Origin: SAR202 cluster bacterium
GTDB lineage: Bacteria; Chloroflexota; Dehalococcoidia; Lucifugimonadales; GCA-2719675
Reading direction: 5' to 3'
NCBI GenBank assembly: GCA_009392295.1
Contig: VFGW01000017.1
Location: 145,872 to 209,871, forward strand
DNA: 64,000 bases
In this document: one piece after another, positions 8,940 to 17,965 of the stretch
How positions within the stretch are numbered: the first letter of the stretch is position 1
How the letters are laid out: every line of letters begins with the position of its first letter
Made by a program: the position numbers and the translations under genes
Notes under the pieces: model-generated
What the model saw: only the letters and a program-made list of their open reading frames with translations
The model's database searches: none
Told to the model about the DNA's origin: nothing

Positions 8940-9054
8940 GTTTTTTTCAGGGTTTTCGAACAAACTTTTCATTGTTTAGATCGTAGTATTCTAGTTAGTA
9001 TGTGTCATTAATATTGTAATTTGAGTAAACTTAAACTAATTCATGGTGTAAAAA

Positions 9055-9777
9055 TTGTCTAAAATATTGTTGTTTTTAATTATAATTATGGCGTTTTCAA
9101 TTACTTCTTGTAGTAATGAAGTTTCTTCAAAAGGTGTTGTGGAAATTCCAATAGAAATATCTAAAGGGAAGATAGATTCTGAAATAACGCTCTCTCATAG
9201 AGATAAAGTAAAAATTACAGTAACTTCTGATCAAGATGGAGTTTTACATATCCATGGTTATGACATTAAGGTCGATGTATTTGAAAATAAATCTTCCGTA
9301 GTAGAGTTTGTTGCGGAAGCAACGGGTTTATTTAAATTAGCTTTACATGAAATGTCTGATGGTGATCATGATCATGATCATGGGCATAAAAAATCACATG
9401 GGGATAAAGAATATGATGAACATGGCGCTGTATTTAGTTCTAAAGTTTTAAATCCAAATGATAGTTTTTCTTTCAAAATTATTGAAAAATTTAAAGGTTC
9501 TACAATACCTTTTCATGACCACATGCAACATTCAGTAAAACCGGGTAACATTATTGTGACGAATGATTTGGGTGAATCTAGAAATGTAGTAATTCAAATT
9601 AACGATGGTAGTTTCACACCAAATCAAGTTACTGTTAACGTTGGAGAAATAGTAATTTGGGAAAATAATACTGGTAAAAAAGCTGCAATAACAAGTGGCT
9701 TGATGGGTGAATCTGATAATCATGAAGGTCATGAAAAAGAAGTTATAATTGGTAATATGAAAGTTTTGCCGAATTAG
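9055..9777 (+). CDS. His-rich cupredoxin-like lipoprotein
   Basis: Predicted exported lipoprotein of 240 aa. The signal peptide ends in a lipobox (SITSC, Cys19). This requires the TTG start, since the next Met would leave too short a signal. A first cupredoxin-like domain ends in PFHDHMQHSVKPGN. It is interrupted by a His/Asp-rich loop (DGDHDHDHGH) suited to metal binding. A second cupredoxin start (FTPNQVTVNVGEIVIWEN) is cut short and lacks the usual HTV histidine, so it is probably degenerate. Copper or another transition metal is the likely ligand. The membrane protein gene follows after 6 bases. Function is inferred. Confidence 0.65.
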   Translation: MSKILLFLIIIMAFSITSCSNEVSSKGVVEIPIEISKGKIDSEITLSHRDKVKITVTSDQDGVLHIHGYDIKVDVFENKSSVVEFVAEATGLFKLALHEMSDGDHDHDHGHKKSHGDKEYDEHGAVFSSKVLNPNDSFSFKIIEKFKGSTIPFHDHMQHSVKPGNIIVTNDLGESRNVVIQINDGSFTPNQVTVNVGEIVIWENNTGKKAAITSGLMGESDNHEGHEKEVIIGNMKVLPN

Positions 9778-9783
9778 AAATTT

Positions 9784-11274
9784 ATGAATAAATTCGGATT
9801 ATCTATATTAATTCCTTTTTTTGTAACAATTTTATTGTTCCAAAATACTTATGCACATGGTTTTGGGGAAAGATATGATTTACCACTTCCTTTATATATG
9901 TTTATTGTTGGTGGTGCAGTTACAGTAGCAGTCTCTTTTTTATTAGTTTCGTTCTTTATGAAATTTGAATCTTCTATAAGTAGAAACTTTACATTTGTAT
10001 TTTTGGATTTATCTAAATTTGGTAGATTAAGAATTTCCAAGTTATTAATTTTTTTAATAAAGGTTTTGAGTGTTTTAATTTATTTTTTGATAATTTTGAC
10101 TGGAATTTTTGGGATTCAAAAGCCTTTAGAAAATTTTTCAGTTGTTTTTGTATGGATTGTTTGGTGGGTTGGAATTGGATATCTGGTAGCTTTTGTTTTA
10201 AATATTTGGGATATATTAAATCCTTGGTCTATAATTTACGATTGGATTTTTAAACCAATTTTAAAAATATTCAACATTTCTTCTAGTGGAATTTATTCCT
10301 ATGATTTTCGTAGATATGATGTTTTGCCAGCTTTGGTAATGTTTGTGATATTTTGCTGGGTTGAGAATGTATATTCTAATACTGATTCACCAGCGTTTAT
10401 TGCATTTTTAATTTTAGGATATTCTCTCGTAACTTTTTGTGGCATGTTTTTATATGGATCAAAAAATTGGTTAAATTATGGTGAAATATTTTCAGTATTA
10501 TTTGGATATTATTCAAAGTTCTCCGCTTTGAATTTCAATCGAGATGTTGCAGGAAAGCTGAGTATGACTTTAAGGCCATATGGCTTCGGTTTAATTGAAT
10601 CTAAATCTAGTTCGATATATACCACATTTTTAATAATAGTTGTTTTGTCAATGGTAACATTTGATGGATTGTCAGAAACGCCATTTTGGGTAAGTATGTT
10701 AAATTTTTTCTATCCATTTTTTGTTACAATTTTAGGAGAATATACTATTATAATTTTAACTACAATCGGAATGTTGATAGTTCCAGCTGTATTTATGTTT
10801 TTGTATTTTTTGACATGTTATTTTATGCTGAAATGCGCTAAATTTAACGAGATAGAATTTAATAATTGGAATGAAAAAGATTTTTTGCAAATTGGCAATA
10901 TTTTTATATTTACATTGATCCCAATAGCGCTTGCGTATAATTTGGCCCATTATTTTTCATTTTTATTAATTCAAGGGCAGTTAATAATTCCACTAATTTC
11001 TGATCCTTTTGGTTTTGGTTGGGATATATTTTCAACTGCAAATTATAAAGTAAATATTGCAATAATTAATGCAAAATTTGCTTGGTTTCTTTCTTTGTTT
11101 TCTATAGTAATAGGTCATATACTATCGATATTTATCGCACATAAAGTTGCATTTAATCAACTTAAAAATATTCATGTAGTTTTAAAAACTCAATACCCAA
11201 TGTTGGTTTTGATGGTTATTTACACGGCTACTAGTTTATGGATAATTGCTCAGCCTATTGTGGAAATGTCATAG
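9784..11274 (+). CDS. Polytopic membrane protein, fenitrothion hydrolase-like family
   Basis: Integral membrane protein of 496 aa with roughly 11-12 hydrophobic segments and a likely cleaved N-terminal signal. The HGFGERYDLPLPLYMF segment after the signal matches, from memory, the conserved start of a family annotated in Actinobacteria as fenitrothion hydrolase-like or hypothetical. The true activity is unknown and hydrolase action is not supported by any visible catalytic motif. A conserved-looking NLAHYFSF segment contains a possible metal-binding His. It sits between a cupredoxin lipoprotein and an MFS transporter, which hints at a metal or redox role. Confidence 0.6.
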   Translation: MNKFGLSILIPFFVTILLFQNTYAHGFGERYDLPLPLYMFIVGGAVTVAVSFLLVSFFMKFESSISRNFTFVFLDLSKFGRLRISKLLIFLIKVLSVLIYFLIILTGIFGIQKPLENFSVVFVWIVWWVGIGYLVAFVLNIWDILNPWSIIYDWIFKPILKIFNISSSGIYSYDFRRYDVLPALVMFVIFCWVENVYSNTDSPAFIAFLILGYSLVTFCGMFLYGSKNWLNYGEIFSVLFGYYSKFSALNFNRDVAGKLSMTLRPYGFGLIESKSSSIYTTFLIIVVLSMVTFDGLSETPFWVSMLNFFYPFFVTILGEYTIIILTTIGMLIVPAVFMFLYFLTCYFMLKCAKFNEIEFNNWNEKDFLQIGNIFIFTLIPIALAYNLAHYFSFLLIQGQLIIPLISDPFGFGWDIFSTANYKVNIAIINAKFAWFLSLFSIVIGHILSIFIAHKVAFNQLKNIHVVLKTQYPMLVLMVIYTATSLWIIAQPIVEMS

Positions 11275-11342
11275 ATTTTAATACTTGTATGATAAACAAT
11301 AAGTTTGTATTCTATATTTATTAAGAAATTTAGAGGATAGCG

Positions 11343-12506
11343 TTGGGGTACTTTTTACCGAGATTAATTTTATTAATATCTTTCATAGATTTATTTTTTC
11401 ATTTTACAACAATTGCACGCTTTGCTGAATTGCTGCAATCATCTTCTTATATGATAGGTGTGATTGTTGCTATTTATTCTATTTCAAATTTTGCGGGAAA
11501 TTTAATTTCTGGAATAATTTTAGATCGATGGGGTAGAATTACTCCGGTAAAATTCGGATTGTTTTTTTCAAGTATTACGGTTGGATCATATTATTTTGTA
11601 AATTCCTCGATTCAATTGTTTGTTTTGCGATTATTGCATGGAGTTGGATCATCTGTTTTGGTACCTGGGGCATATGCAATGCTTGGAGATATTTTAAAAA
11701 ATCGCAATCATGGAAGAGTGATGGGGATCACAGGAGGGATAATTGCATTTTCTGCAATTTTGGGTTCATTGGCAGCAGGATTGATTTCAGAGTTTATTAG
11801 CGTTAGATCAGTTTTTATGATTGATTCTATCTTGCTGTTTTTTTGTTTTATTTTTTTGTTAATATATTCTAATAAGGTTAGCCAAAGTGATACTATTGAT
11901 TCAGGTAGAGAGTTTTTTTCAAAATCAAATAATTCTTTACTTGACGCTTTGGGGAACAAATTAATTATTAGCTATACTTCAATATTTTTTATGTCTGTTG
12001 GCGTAGGGTTGTTAGTAGGGAGGCTGTCTCTGGTATTCGAAGATAACGATATGTATAGAGGTATTAGTTTTACTATATATGCTTTGGTGGCTTTATTTGT
12101 AATGATTTCTCCAATAGTCAGAAATTATCATAAAACAAATTTGATTATTGTTGGTTTATTTTCATTATCTTTAAGTTTTTTAATTATTGCTTTAAATACC
12201 AATAATTTTATTTGGGTTTTTATTGCAATGATAATGTTTGGATTGGGGTATGGCGCCTTATTTCCTAGTGTAACTAGTATAGTTAGTGAAAATACTGATA
12301 AATCAATTAGGGGTAAAAGTTATGGGATATTGTATGCTTGTTATTCTATAGGTGTGGTGGTGGGGTCAAATTATGCGGGTTTATTAGAACTATTATTTGG
12401 GAATGATTTTTTTAATAATGGTTTTGAATTTTATTTAGCATTTGTAATTCTTTTATTAGGGGCTGTATTTACTTATTACTTCTCAAAATTAAATAATTCT
12501 GTATAA
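11343..12506 (+). CDS. MFS transporter
   Basis: Major facilitator superfamily permease of 387 aa with about 12 membrane segments. The loop 2-3 signature GIILDRWGRITPVKFG and the motif-C-like GVGSSVLVPGAYAMLGDI are visible. The start is TTG preceded by GAGG; no in-frame ATG fits the first helix. It lies 68 bases after the fenitrothion hydrolase-like gene and 27 bases before the reductase gene. Substrate unknown; drug or metabolite efflux is the usual role for such short MFS proteins. Confidence 0.85.
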   Translation: MGYFLPRLILLISFIDLFFHFTTIARFAELLQSSSYMIGVIVAIYSISNFAGNLISGIILDRWGRITPVKFGLFFSSITVGSYYFVNSSIQLFVLRLLHGVGSSVLVPGAYAMLGDILKNRNHGRVMGITGGIIAFSAILGSLAAGLISEFISVRSVFMIDSILLFFCFIFLLIYSNKVSQSDTIDSGREFFSKSNNSLLDALGNKLIISYTSIFFMSVGVGLLVGRLSLVFEDNDMYRGISFTIYALVALFVMISPIVRNYHKTNLIIVGLFSLSLSFLIIALNTNNFIWVFIAMIMFGLGYGALFPSVTSIVSENTDKSIRGKSYGILYACYSIGVVVGSNYAGLLELLFGNDFFNNGFEFYLAFVILLLGAVFTYYFSKLNNSV

Positions 12507-12533
12507 TCCATTTTAATTAGGAAGTGTTTAATT

Positions 12534-13277
12534 ATGCGAAATTCAAAAAGATTCATAACGCCAAAGTTTCAAGAAGTTGAAATAGTACATAGGGAAGATG
12601 TTACAGCTGATTTGATGAAGCTTTGGGTTGAAAAACCAGATGGTTTTCAATTCAAGCCTGGACAATATTGTACAATCGGTTTGAATGGAGTTGAACGTGC
12701 ATATTCTATTGTATCAGCACCACATGAAGAAAATTTAGAATTATTTGTTGAGCTTGTGCATCCACCAGATGGAGTTTTCACACCCATGATTTGGGATACT
12801 GTTGTTGGAGATAAGGTTACTTGCAGATTTAAACCTAAAGGAATTTTTATTTTAAATAATCAACTTACTAATCATTTTTTAATTGCAACCGTTACAGGAA
12901 TTGTTCCTTATATAAGTATGATTAGAGATTATATACATAAAAATGAAGATAAAAACTTCAAATTCTTTATAGCTCATGGCGCTAGTTATATTGATGAGTT
13001 TGTTTATGATTTGGAACTTGAAGGATATGCTAAAAAATACCCAGACTTGGTTCAATATTTCCCAACTATTAGTAGACCGAACGAGTCAAAAAATGTTAGT
13101 TGGATAGGTTTGAAAGGAAGAGTAAATGATTTTACTCAATCGATGATAAATGATTTGAATTTAACTAATCAGGATACTGTTATTTATGTTTGCGGTCATC
13201 CAGGAATGATTGAAAATGTAAAGGAAAAATTGAATCCTCAGGGTTTTAAAGTCGTTGAAGAAAGGTTTTGGAAATAA
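12534..13277 (+). CDS. Ferredoxin--NADP(+) reductase, Fpr type
   Basis: FAD-dependent reductase of the bacterial Fpr subfamily moving electrons between NADPH and ferredoxin or flavodoxin. The FAD motif is RAYS (55-58) in ERAYSIVSAP. The NADP-binding part has TGIVPYISM and the C-terminal VYVCGHPGMIENV. Length 247 aa fits the short bacterial class. It is the last gene of the plus-strand cluster and its stop is one base from the convergent rph stop. It may power the redox proteins of the same cluster, but this is inference. Confidence 0.85.
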   Translation: MRNSKRFITPKFQEVEIVHREDVTADLMKLWVEKPDGFQFKPGQYCTIGLNGVERAYSIVSAPHEENLELFVELVHPPDGVFTPMIWDTVVGDKVTCRFKPKGIFILNNQLTNHFLIATVTGIVPYISMIRDYIHKNEDKNFKFFIAHGASYIDEFVYDLELEGYAKKYPDLVQYFPTISRPNESKNVSWIGLKGRVNDFTQSMINDLNLTNQDTVIYVCGHPGMIENVKEKLNPQGFKVVEERFWK

Positions 13278-13278
13278 T

Positions 13279-14007
13279 TTAATTTTGAATTTGATTAATT
13301 GCATCTTTTTGTATTATGAAAAGTTGATTAATTACTTCCGAACTTTTTTCAAGCATAGTGTCTAATTCAGATTTTGAAAAAGCTGCCTTTTCTGCTGTAC
13401 CTTGAATTTCCACGAATTCAAAATTATCATTCATTACTATATTAAAATCCACATCAGCATTAGAATCTTCTTGGTAATTTAGATCCACAATGATTTCGTG
13501 ATTAATTATTCCAACACTAGTTGCTGCAATTGCGTTTTTCAATGGATTTTGTACTAAAGTTTTTGATTTGATTTGTTTGAAAATTGCTTCATATAGTGCT
13601 ACATATGCTCCAGTGATTGAAGCTGTTCGTGTACCTCCGTCAGCTTGGATCACGTCACAGTCTAAAGTGATAGTTTTTTCTCCAATTATTGTTAAATCTA
13701 TAATTTGCCTTAAGGATCTTCCAATTAACCGTTGTATTTCACTAGTTCTACCTTGAATTTTACCCAATTTTGACTCTCTAGGAGTTCTTGTTGAAGTAGA
13801 TCTGGGTAACATAGAATATTCAGCTGTTAACCAGCCTTGTCCTGAATTTCTTAAAAATCTAGGTACACCATTTTCGATTGTTGCGGTACATAGAACACTA
13901 GTTTTTCCAGTTTGAATTAATGCAGAACCTTCTGCAAATTCTTGAACACCAGGTTGAATTTTAGTTTTTCTAAGTGTTGAATTATTTCTTCCTTCTAATC
14001 TAGACAA
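13279..14007 (-). CDS. rph: Ribonuclease PH
   Basis: Phosphorolytic 3'-to-5' exoribonuclease that trims tRNA 3' ends. The family opening SRLEGRNNSTLRKTKIQPGV, then GKTSVLCTATIE, LPRSTSTRTPRE and DCDVIQADGGTRTASITGAY are all present. Length 242 aa is typical. The ATG is 4 bases after the end of the upstream TlpA-like gene, giving an operon order SelA-like, TlpA-like, rph. Confidence 0.95.
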   Translation of the reverse strand: MSRLEGRNNSTLRKTKIQPGVQEFAEGSALIQTGKTSVLCTATIENGVPRFLRNSGQGWLTAEYSMLPRSTSTRTPRESKLGKIQGRTSEIQRLIGRSLRQIIDLTIIGEKTITLDCDVIQADGGTRTASITGAYVALYEAIFKQIKSKTLVQNPLKNAIAATSVGIINHEIIVDLNYQEDSNADVDFNIVMNDNFEFVEIQGTAEKAAFSKSELDTMLEKSSEVINQLFIIQKDAINQIQN

Positions 14008-14011
14008 CTTA

Positions 14012-14644
14012 TTAATCCCTTTCTATTACTCCATTTAGAAATATAGTTAATACTCCTTTGTTTGCAACATTTCTTATTTCACGCATTACTTCGCCTTTTT
14101 GATTTAATATAAAAGTTGTAGGCAATTGTAATACATTATATTCTCTTGTAATTTTACCTTCTGAGTCTGATGCTAATGTGTAAGATACATTAGTTTGTTT
14201 AGCAAAGGCTTTTGCAGTTGGAATTGGATCTGATACAGATATTCCAATAACAGTAACGTTTTTGTTTTTGAATTTTTGATGTATATCTTCAAAAAATGGC
14301 ATTTCCCATCTACAGGGTCCACACCATGATGCCCAAAAATTTAGGACTACTATAGAATTTTCAAAATCGCTGATTTTAATATTTCCTGAATCTAAAAGAG
14401 GTATTAGAGTATCATTAGCATTACTACGGGAACCAATTAATGTAGATTTTTTTAATATTGTAAATTTTTCAGAGACATTTTTTTTAGATGGAGTATTTTG
14501 GATTTTTATTGAATTTTTTTCATTTTGTCCAGATGGAGTTGTTGGGTTTGTATTTACTTGTGTTCGTGTAGTACATGTAATTGAAGAGATTACAAAAAGT
14601 ATGTAAATGACTACAAAATTGAATTTATAATATTTGTTATTCAT
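14012..14644 (-). CDS. TlpA/ResA-type thioredoxin lipoprotein
   Basis: Envelope-anchored thiol-disulfide oxidoreductase. The N-terminal hydrophobic segment ends in the lipobox SSITC (Cys24), followed by a Thr/Asn-rich linker. The thioredoxin fold carries WASWCGPC (C108, C111) and the cis-Pro segment QLPTTFIL. Length 210 aa. It probably reduces cytochrome c or other exported cysteines, together with the CcdA-like protein elsewhere in the window. It sits between rph and the SelA-like gene with gaps of 4-5 bases. Confidence 0.85.
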   Translation of the reverse strand: MNNKYYKFNFVVIYILFVISSITCTTRTQVNTNPTTPSGQNEKNSIKIQNTPSKKNVSEKFTILKKSTLIGSRSNANDTLIPLLDSGNIKISDFENSIVVLNFWASWCGPCRWEMPFFEDIHQKFKNKNVTVIGISVSDPIPTAKAFAKQTNVSYTLASDSEGKITREYNVLQLPTTFILNQKGEVMREIRNVANKGVLTIFLNGVIERD

Positions 14645-14649
14645 TTAAA

Positions 14650-15789
14650 TTATTTATATTTTGAAAAAGTTTCTTGCAGTCGTTCAATAATTATTTCCAT
14701 TTCGTGATCATCTATGTTAAATGGATCTATTCCGGTTTCATCTTGACCTGCAAGTGCTCTAATATAAATTCTTGGGTTTTTTTGCAGTAGAATTTCTTGT
14801 AATTCATCTCTATAGGGTCCTTTCCAGCCAGATTGGAATTTAATTATTGCCATAGGATTGAGGTAGTCATATTCATCTTCTTCTACACTCACTTTAATTC
14901 CAGGTACATCTTTTAATAAATCTACTACCATTTGAGACATTTTTCGAAATCTATCAAATTGAATTTTTTCATTTTCGGACACAAAGATTTCTAGAGCAGT
15001 GATCAGGCCTATAATTTCTTCTTTTGCTACTTTCATACTTCTTCCGATAAAAGGATTTGGGGAAGCATTTGCTGCACAAGCTTGGATTAAATTTTTTTTC
15101 CCAACTAAAATGCCTGTTCCTTGAGGCCCCCTTATACCTTTACCGCCACTAATTATGACTAGGTCAGCACCTAGTTCACTAAATTTTTTTAAATTAGCTC
15201 TGGGAGGGACTGTTGTTGCCGCATCAACTATGACAGGTAAATTGTTTTTATCAGCAATTTCTTTAACTTGTTTAAATGTTAATGCAGCACGTGAAGTATG
15301 GGGAGCTGATAAATATACAATAGCAGCAGTTTTCTCATTGATTGCTGCTTCCAGTTGCCATGGCAAGCATGTTCTTGCATGTCCAACAGAGATTAATTTT
15401 CCTCCAGCTATAGTATATGCTTGGTCGTAAGAAAATCTATGTGCATTTTGAATAATTATTTCATTTTTCATTCCTTCTGTATCAGGTAGTTTTGACATTT
15501 TTTTTGGATCATTTCCTGCAATACATGCTGCTGCTTGCAAAACTAATCCTGCAGCAGATCCACCGCAAACAAAACCTGCTTCTGAGTTTGTTAATTTGGC
15601 TAATATTTCTCCAGCTTTATGATTCAATTCTGCTAAATCAACCATGACGTTACTAGCTTCATTCATTGCTTCCGTAATTTCTGGCCTGAGTTTTGAACCT
15701 CCCCACTTAGTTGTAGTGCCAGAGGCGTTAATAATCGGCTGTATGCCAATTTTTTTATACACACCTGAAGTCTTAGTTGGATTGAGCAT
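14650..15789 (-). CDS. SelA-like PLP-dependent enzyme
   Basis: Fold-type I pyridoxal phosphate enzyme of the SelA-like group. K217 in ISGGKGIRGPQGTG is the expected Schiff-base lysine, and D189 in VIVDAATT should contact the cofactor ring nitrogen. The opening GIQPIINASGTTTKWGGS is typical of SelA-like proteins, and the 379 aa length suits them. True selenocysteine synthase is unlikely because no selB or tRNA-Sec is seen. Related proteins are called D-glucosaminate-6-phosphate ammonia-lyase or 2-amino sugar lyases. Substrate unresolved. Confidence 0.75.
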   Translation of the reverse strand: MLNPTKTSGVYKKIGIQPIINASGTTTKWGGSKLRPEITEAMNEASNVMVDLAELNHKAGEILAKLTNSEAGFVCGGSAAGLVLQAAACIAGNDPKKMSKLPDTEGMKNEIIIQNAHRFSYDQAYTIAGGKLISVGHARTCLPWQLEAAINEKTAAIVYLSAPHTSRAALTFKQVKEIADKNNLPVIVDAATTVPPRANLKKFSELGADLVIISGGKGIRGPQGTGILVGKKNLIQACAANASPNPFIGRSMKVAKEEIIGLITALEIFVSENEKIQFDRFRKMSQMVVDLLKDVPGIKVSVEEDEYDYLNPMAIIKFQSGWKGPYRDELQEILLQKNPRIYIRALAGQDETGIDPFNIDDHEMEIIIERLQETFSKYK

Positions 15790-15867
15790 TAGTTATATAT
15801 TCCTTATTAATAAAAGTAATTAATTTTCTGATTATATCATTTGGATTGATATTTTTTAGGATTGGAA

Positions 15868-16896
15868 TTATGTAATTAACATTGAATCTCCAAAAGAATA
15901 GAATCTGTAATTATTTTTGATGGCATTTTGATATGCAGAAAAAATATTTTCTTTCCCTGCCATAGCTGATACCATCATTAATAAAGTTGATTTGGGCAAA
16001 TGAAAATTTGTAATTAAACCATCCACAACTTTAAAGTTATATCCAGGCAAAATGAAATTTTTTGCTAATCCATTTCCAGGATTTAACGGTTTGCCAATTT
16101 GATCTATAGAATTTTCTAGTAATCGGGTTGTGGTTGTTCCAACAGCTATTATGCGATGTCCATTTTGTTTAGCAGTGTTAATTTTATCTGCAGCTAATTG
16201 GTTGATTTGCCATCTTTCAGGATGCATTTTGTGTTTTAATGGATCTTTTGAATAAATAGGCCTGAAAGTTCCAATTCCAATATGTAAAGTTACGAAAGCA
16301 AAATTTACTCCAATAGAATTTATTTTTTTTAAAATTTCTTCAGTAAAATGCAATCCAGCAGTTGGGGCAGCTATACTACCGTCGTGTTTGGCATATATTG
16401 TTTGGTATCGTTGTGAATTTTTGATATTAGTTTTAATATATGGAGGTAAAGGAACTACCCCAATTGTATTAAGATCAATATCCTCAAAAAATTGAATTAT
16501 TCTAGATCCGTCTGAAAGAGTTTGTTTTATCTTGATATCTACAGAAATTTTTTTAGTATCTAAATTAATTTTAATGTTTGAATTGTCAGGGATTTTTTTA
16601 CTGTTTTTGATTAAGCATTTCCAGTTTTTTGAGTCAATTTTTTCTGTAAGGAGAATTTCCAGATTTTTTTTAATATTCGGAGAATATCCTTTTATTTTTG
16701 CTTGTAAAACTTTAGTGTCATTAAAAACTAGTAAATCGTTTTTTTTCAGAAATTTTGTGATTTCATGAAATGTTGAGTGTTGAATTTCTCCTGAAATTTT
16801 ATTTAGAACCATTAATTTGGAAGTATCTCTGATAGATATAGGATGTTGCGCAATTAACTCTTGCGGAAGATTGTAGTCAAAGTCTGAAGTCAGCAT
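15868..16896 (-). CDS. queA: S-adenosylmethionine:tRNA ribosyltransferase-isomerase QueA
   Basis: Transfers the ribosyl part of SAM to preQ1 in tRNA, making epoxyqueuosine. The start DFDYNLPQELIAQHP, then FNDTKVL, HDGSIAAPTAGLHFT, HIGIGTFRP, GTTTTRLLE and TNFHLPKSTLLMMVSA are family signatures. Length 342 aa is normal. It directly abuts fmt with no intervening base, so the two are co-transcribed. Confidence 0.95.
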   Translation of the reverse strand: MLTSDFDYNLPQELIAQHPISIRDTSKLMVLNKISGEIQHSTFHEITKFLKKNDLLVFNDTKVLQAKIKGYSPNIKKNLEILLTEKIDSKNWKCLIKNSKKIPDNSNIKINLDTKKISVDIKIKQTLSDGSRIIQFFEDIDLNTIGVVPLPPYIKTNIKNSQRYQTIYAKHDGSIAAPTAGLHFTEEILKKINSIGVNFAFVTLHIGIGTFRPIYSKDPLKHKMHPERWQINQLAADKINTAKQNGHRIIAVGTTTTRLLENSIDQIGKPLNPGNGLAKNFILPGYNFKVVDGLITNFHLPKSTLLMMVSAMAGKENIFSAYQNAIKNNYRFYSFGDSMLIT

Positions 16897-17856
16897 TTAT
16901 TTTTTATTTTCAAAATAAGAATTGATTAGATTAGGATATCCAATTATAAATTCGCTTATTGATAAAACTTTTTTCCCTTCTAATTGTAGTTTTTTTAATT
17001 CGAAAAAATTTGTTGAGGTAACAACGCCGATTGACTGATTTGGTAGTTCAATTATCATTCCTGGAGTTGATTTGCCTTTTGAATTATTATTATATTCGTT
17101 TCCTTCATGAATAATTATTCTTCTACCTTGCCAGTATGTGTAAGTACCAGGCCAGGGAGTGAAAGCTCTTATTTGATTTTTAATATACTGAGATGTATTT
17201 GACCAGTCGATTAAACCATCGGTTTTTTTAATTTTGGTGGTGATGGTTGCTTTTTGATTATCTTGAGGAATAGCTTTTATTTTGCCAGAAGCAAAATCAG
17301 GAAGAATTTTTTTTATAAGTCTACCTCCTATTTCGAAAAATATTTTTGTTAAATCAGATGCGTTTTGTTTTGAATCGATTAAGAATTTTTCTTGCGCAAT
17401 AATAGGTCCAGTATCCATCCCTGCGTCTAATTTCATTATAGATACTCCCGAATTATAATCTTCATTAAGTAAAGCAGTTGGAATGGGAGATGGGCCTCTA
17501 TATTTTGGTAGCAAAGAGGGATGTACGTTGATGCATCCTAGAGGAGGAATATCTAAAATTTTTTTTGGGAGAAGTATTCCGTAGGAGGCAATAATTGCGG
17601 CTTCGGGTTGTATTTTTTCGACTTTTTGAAAAATTGCTTCTGTATTGTGTTTGTTGAATTGAAATACAGGGATGTTGGTTTGTTCACAGTATGCCTTTAT
17701 GGGGTTTTCTACTGTCACATTTTTTCTTTTAATTAATTTATCTGGTTCTGTAAAAACTGCTAAAACTGAGTGATTAGAATTAAATAATTCTTTTATTATT
17801 GGGAGTGTGTACTCAGGGCTACCCATGAAAATTAATTTTAAAGAGTTAGGATTCAT
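16897..17856 (-). CDS. fmt: Methionyl-tRNA formyltransferase
   Basis: Formylates initiator Met-tRNA using 10-formyl-tetrahydrofolate, supplied in part by folD. The N-terminal Rossmann part starts with IFMGSPEYTLPII. The catalytic loop is NVHPSLLPKYRGPSPI with the HxSLLPxYRG signature. DAGMDTGPI follows, and a C-terminal OB domain binds tRNA. Length 319 aa is typical. A 109-base gap separates it from tyrS upstream. Confidence 0.95.
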   Translation of the reverse strand: MNPNSLKLIFMGSPEYTLPIIKELFNSNHSVLAVFTEPDKLIKRKNVTVENPIKAYCEQTNIPVFQFNKHNTEAIFQKVEKIQPEAAIIASYGILLPKKILDIPPLGCINVHPSLLPKYRGPSPIPTALLNEDYNSGVSIMKLDAGMDTGPIIAQEKFLIDSKQNASDLTKIFFEIGGRLIKKILPDFASGKIKAIPQDNQKATITTKIKKTDGLIDWSNTSQYIKNQIRAFTPWPGTYTYWQGRRIIIHEGNEYNNNSKGKSTPGMIIELPNQSIGVVTSTNFFELKKLQLEGKKVLSISEFIIGYPNLINSYFENKK

Positions 17857-17965
17857 AACAATAAATAATAGTTGATTTCTTTGAACTCTTCTACATTTAT
17901 GGAATAGAAGGTTTTTATTTCTAATTATTTTTATATTGAATAGTGGGCTTTTTAATTTGTAATTT

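Noticed and set aside
13568-13756. Plus-strand 62-aa ORF within rph
   Set aside because: Antisense shadow of the conserved RNase PH core; no independent support.
14650-15789. Selenocysteine synthase selA
   Set aside because: The protein is SelA-like only; no tRNA-Sec or selB is nearby and the length is shorter than typical SelA.
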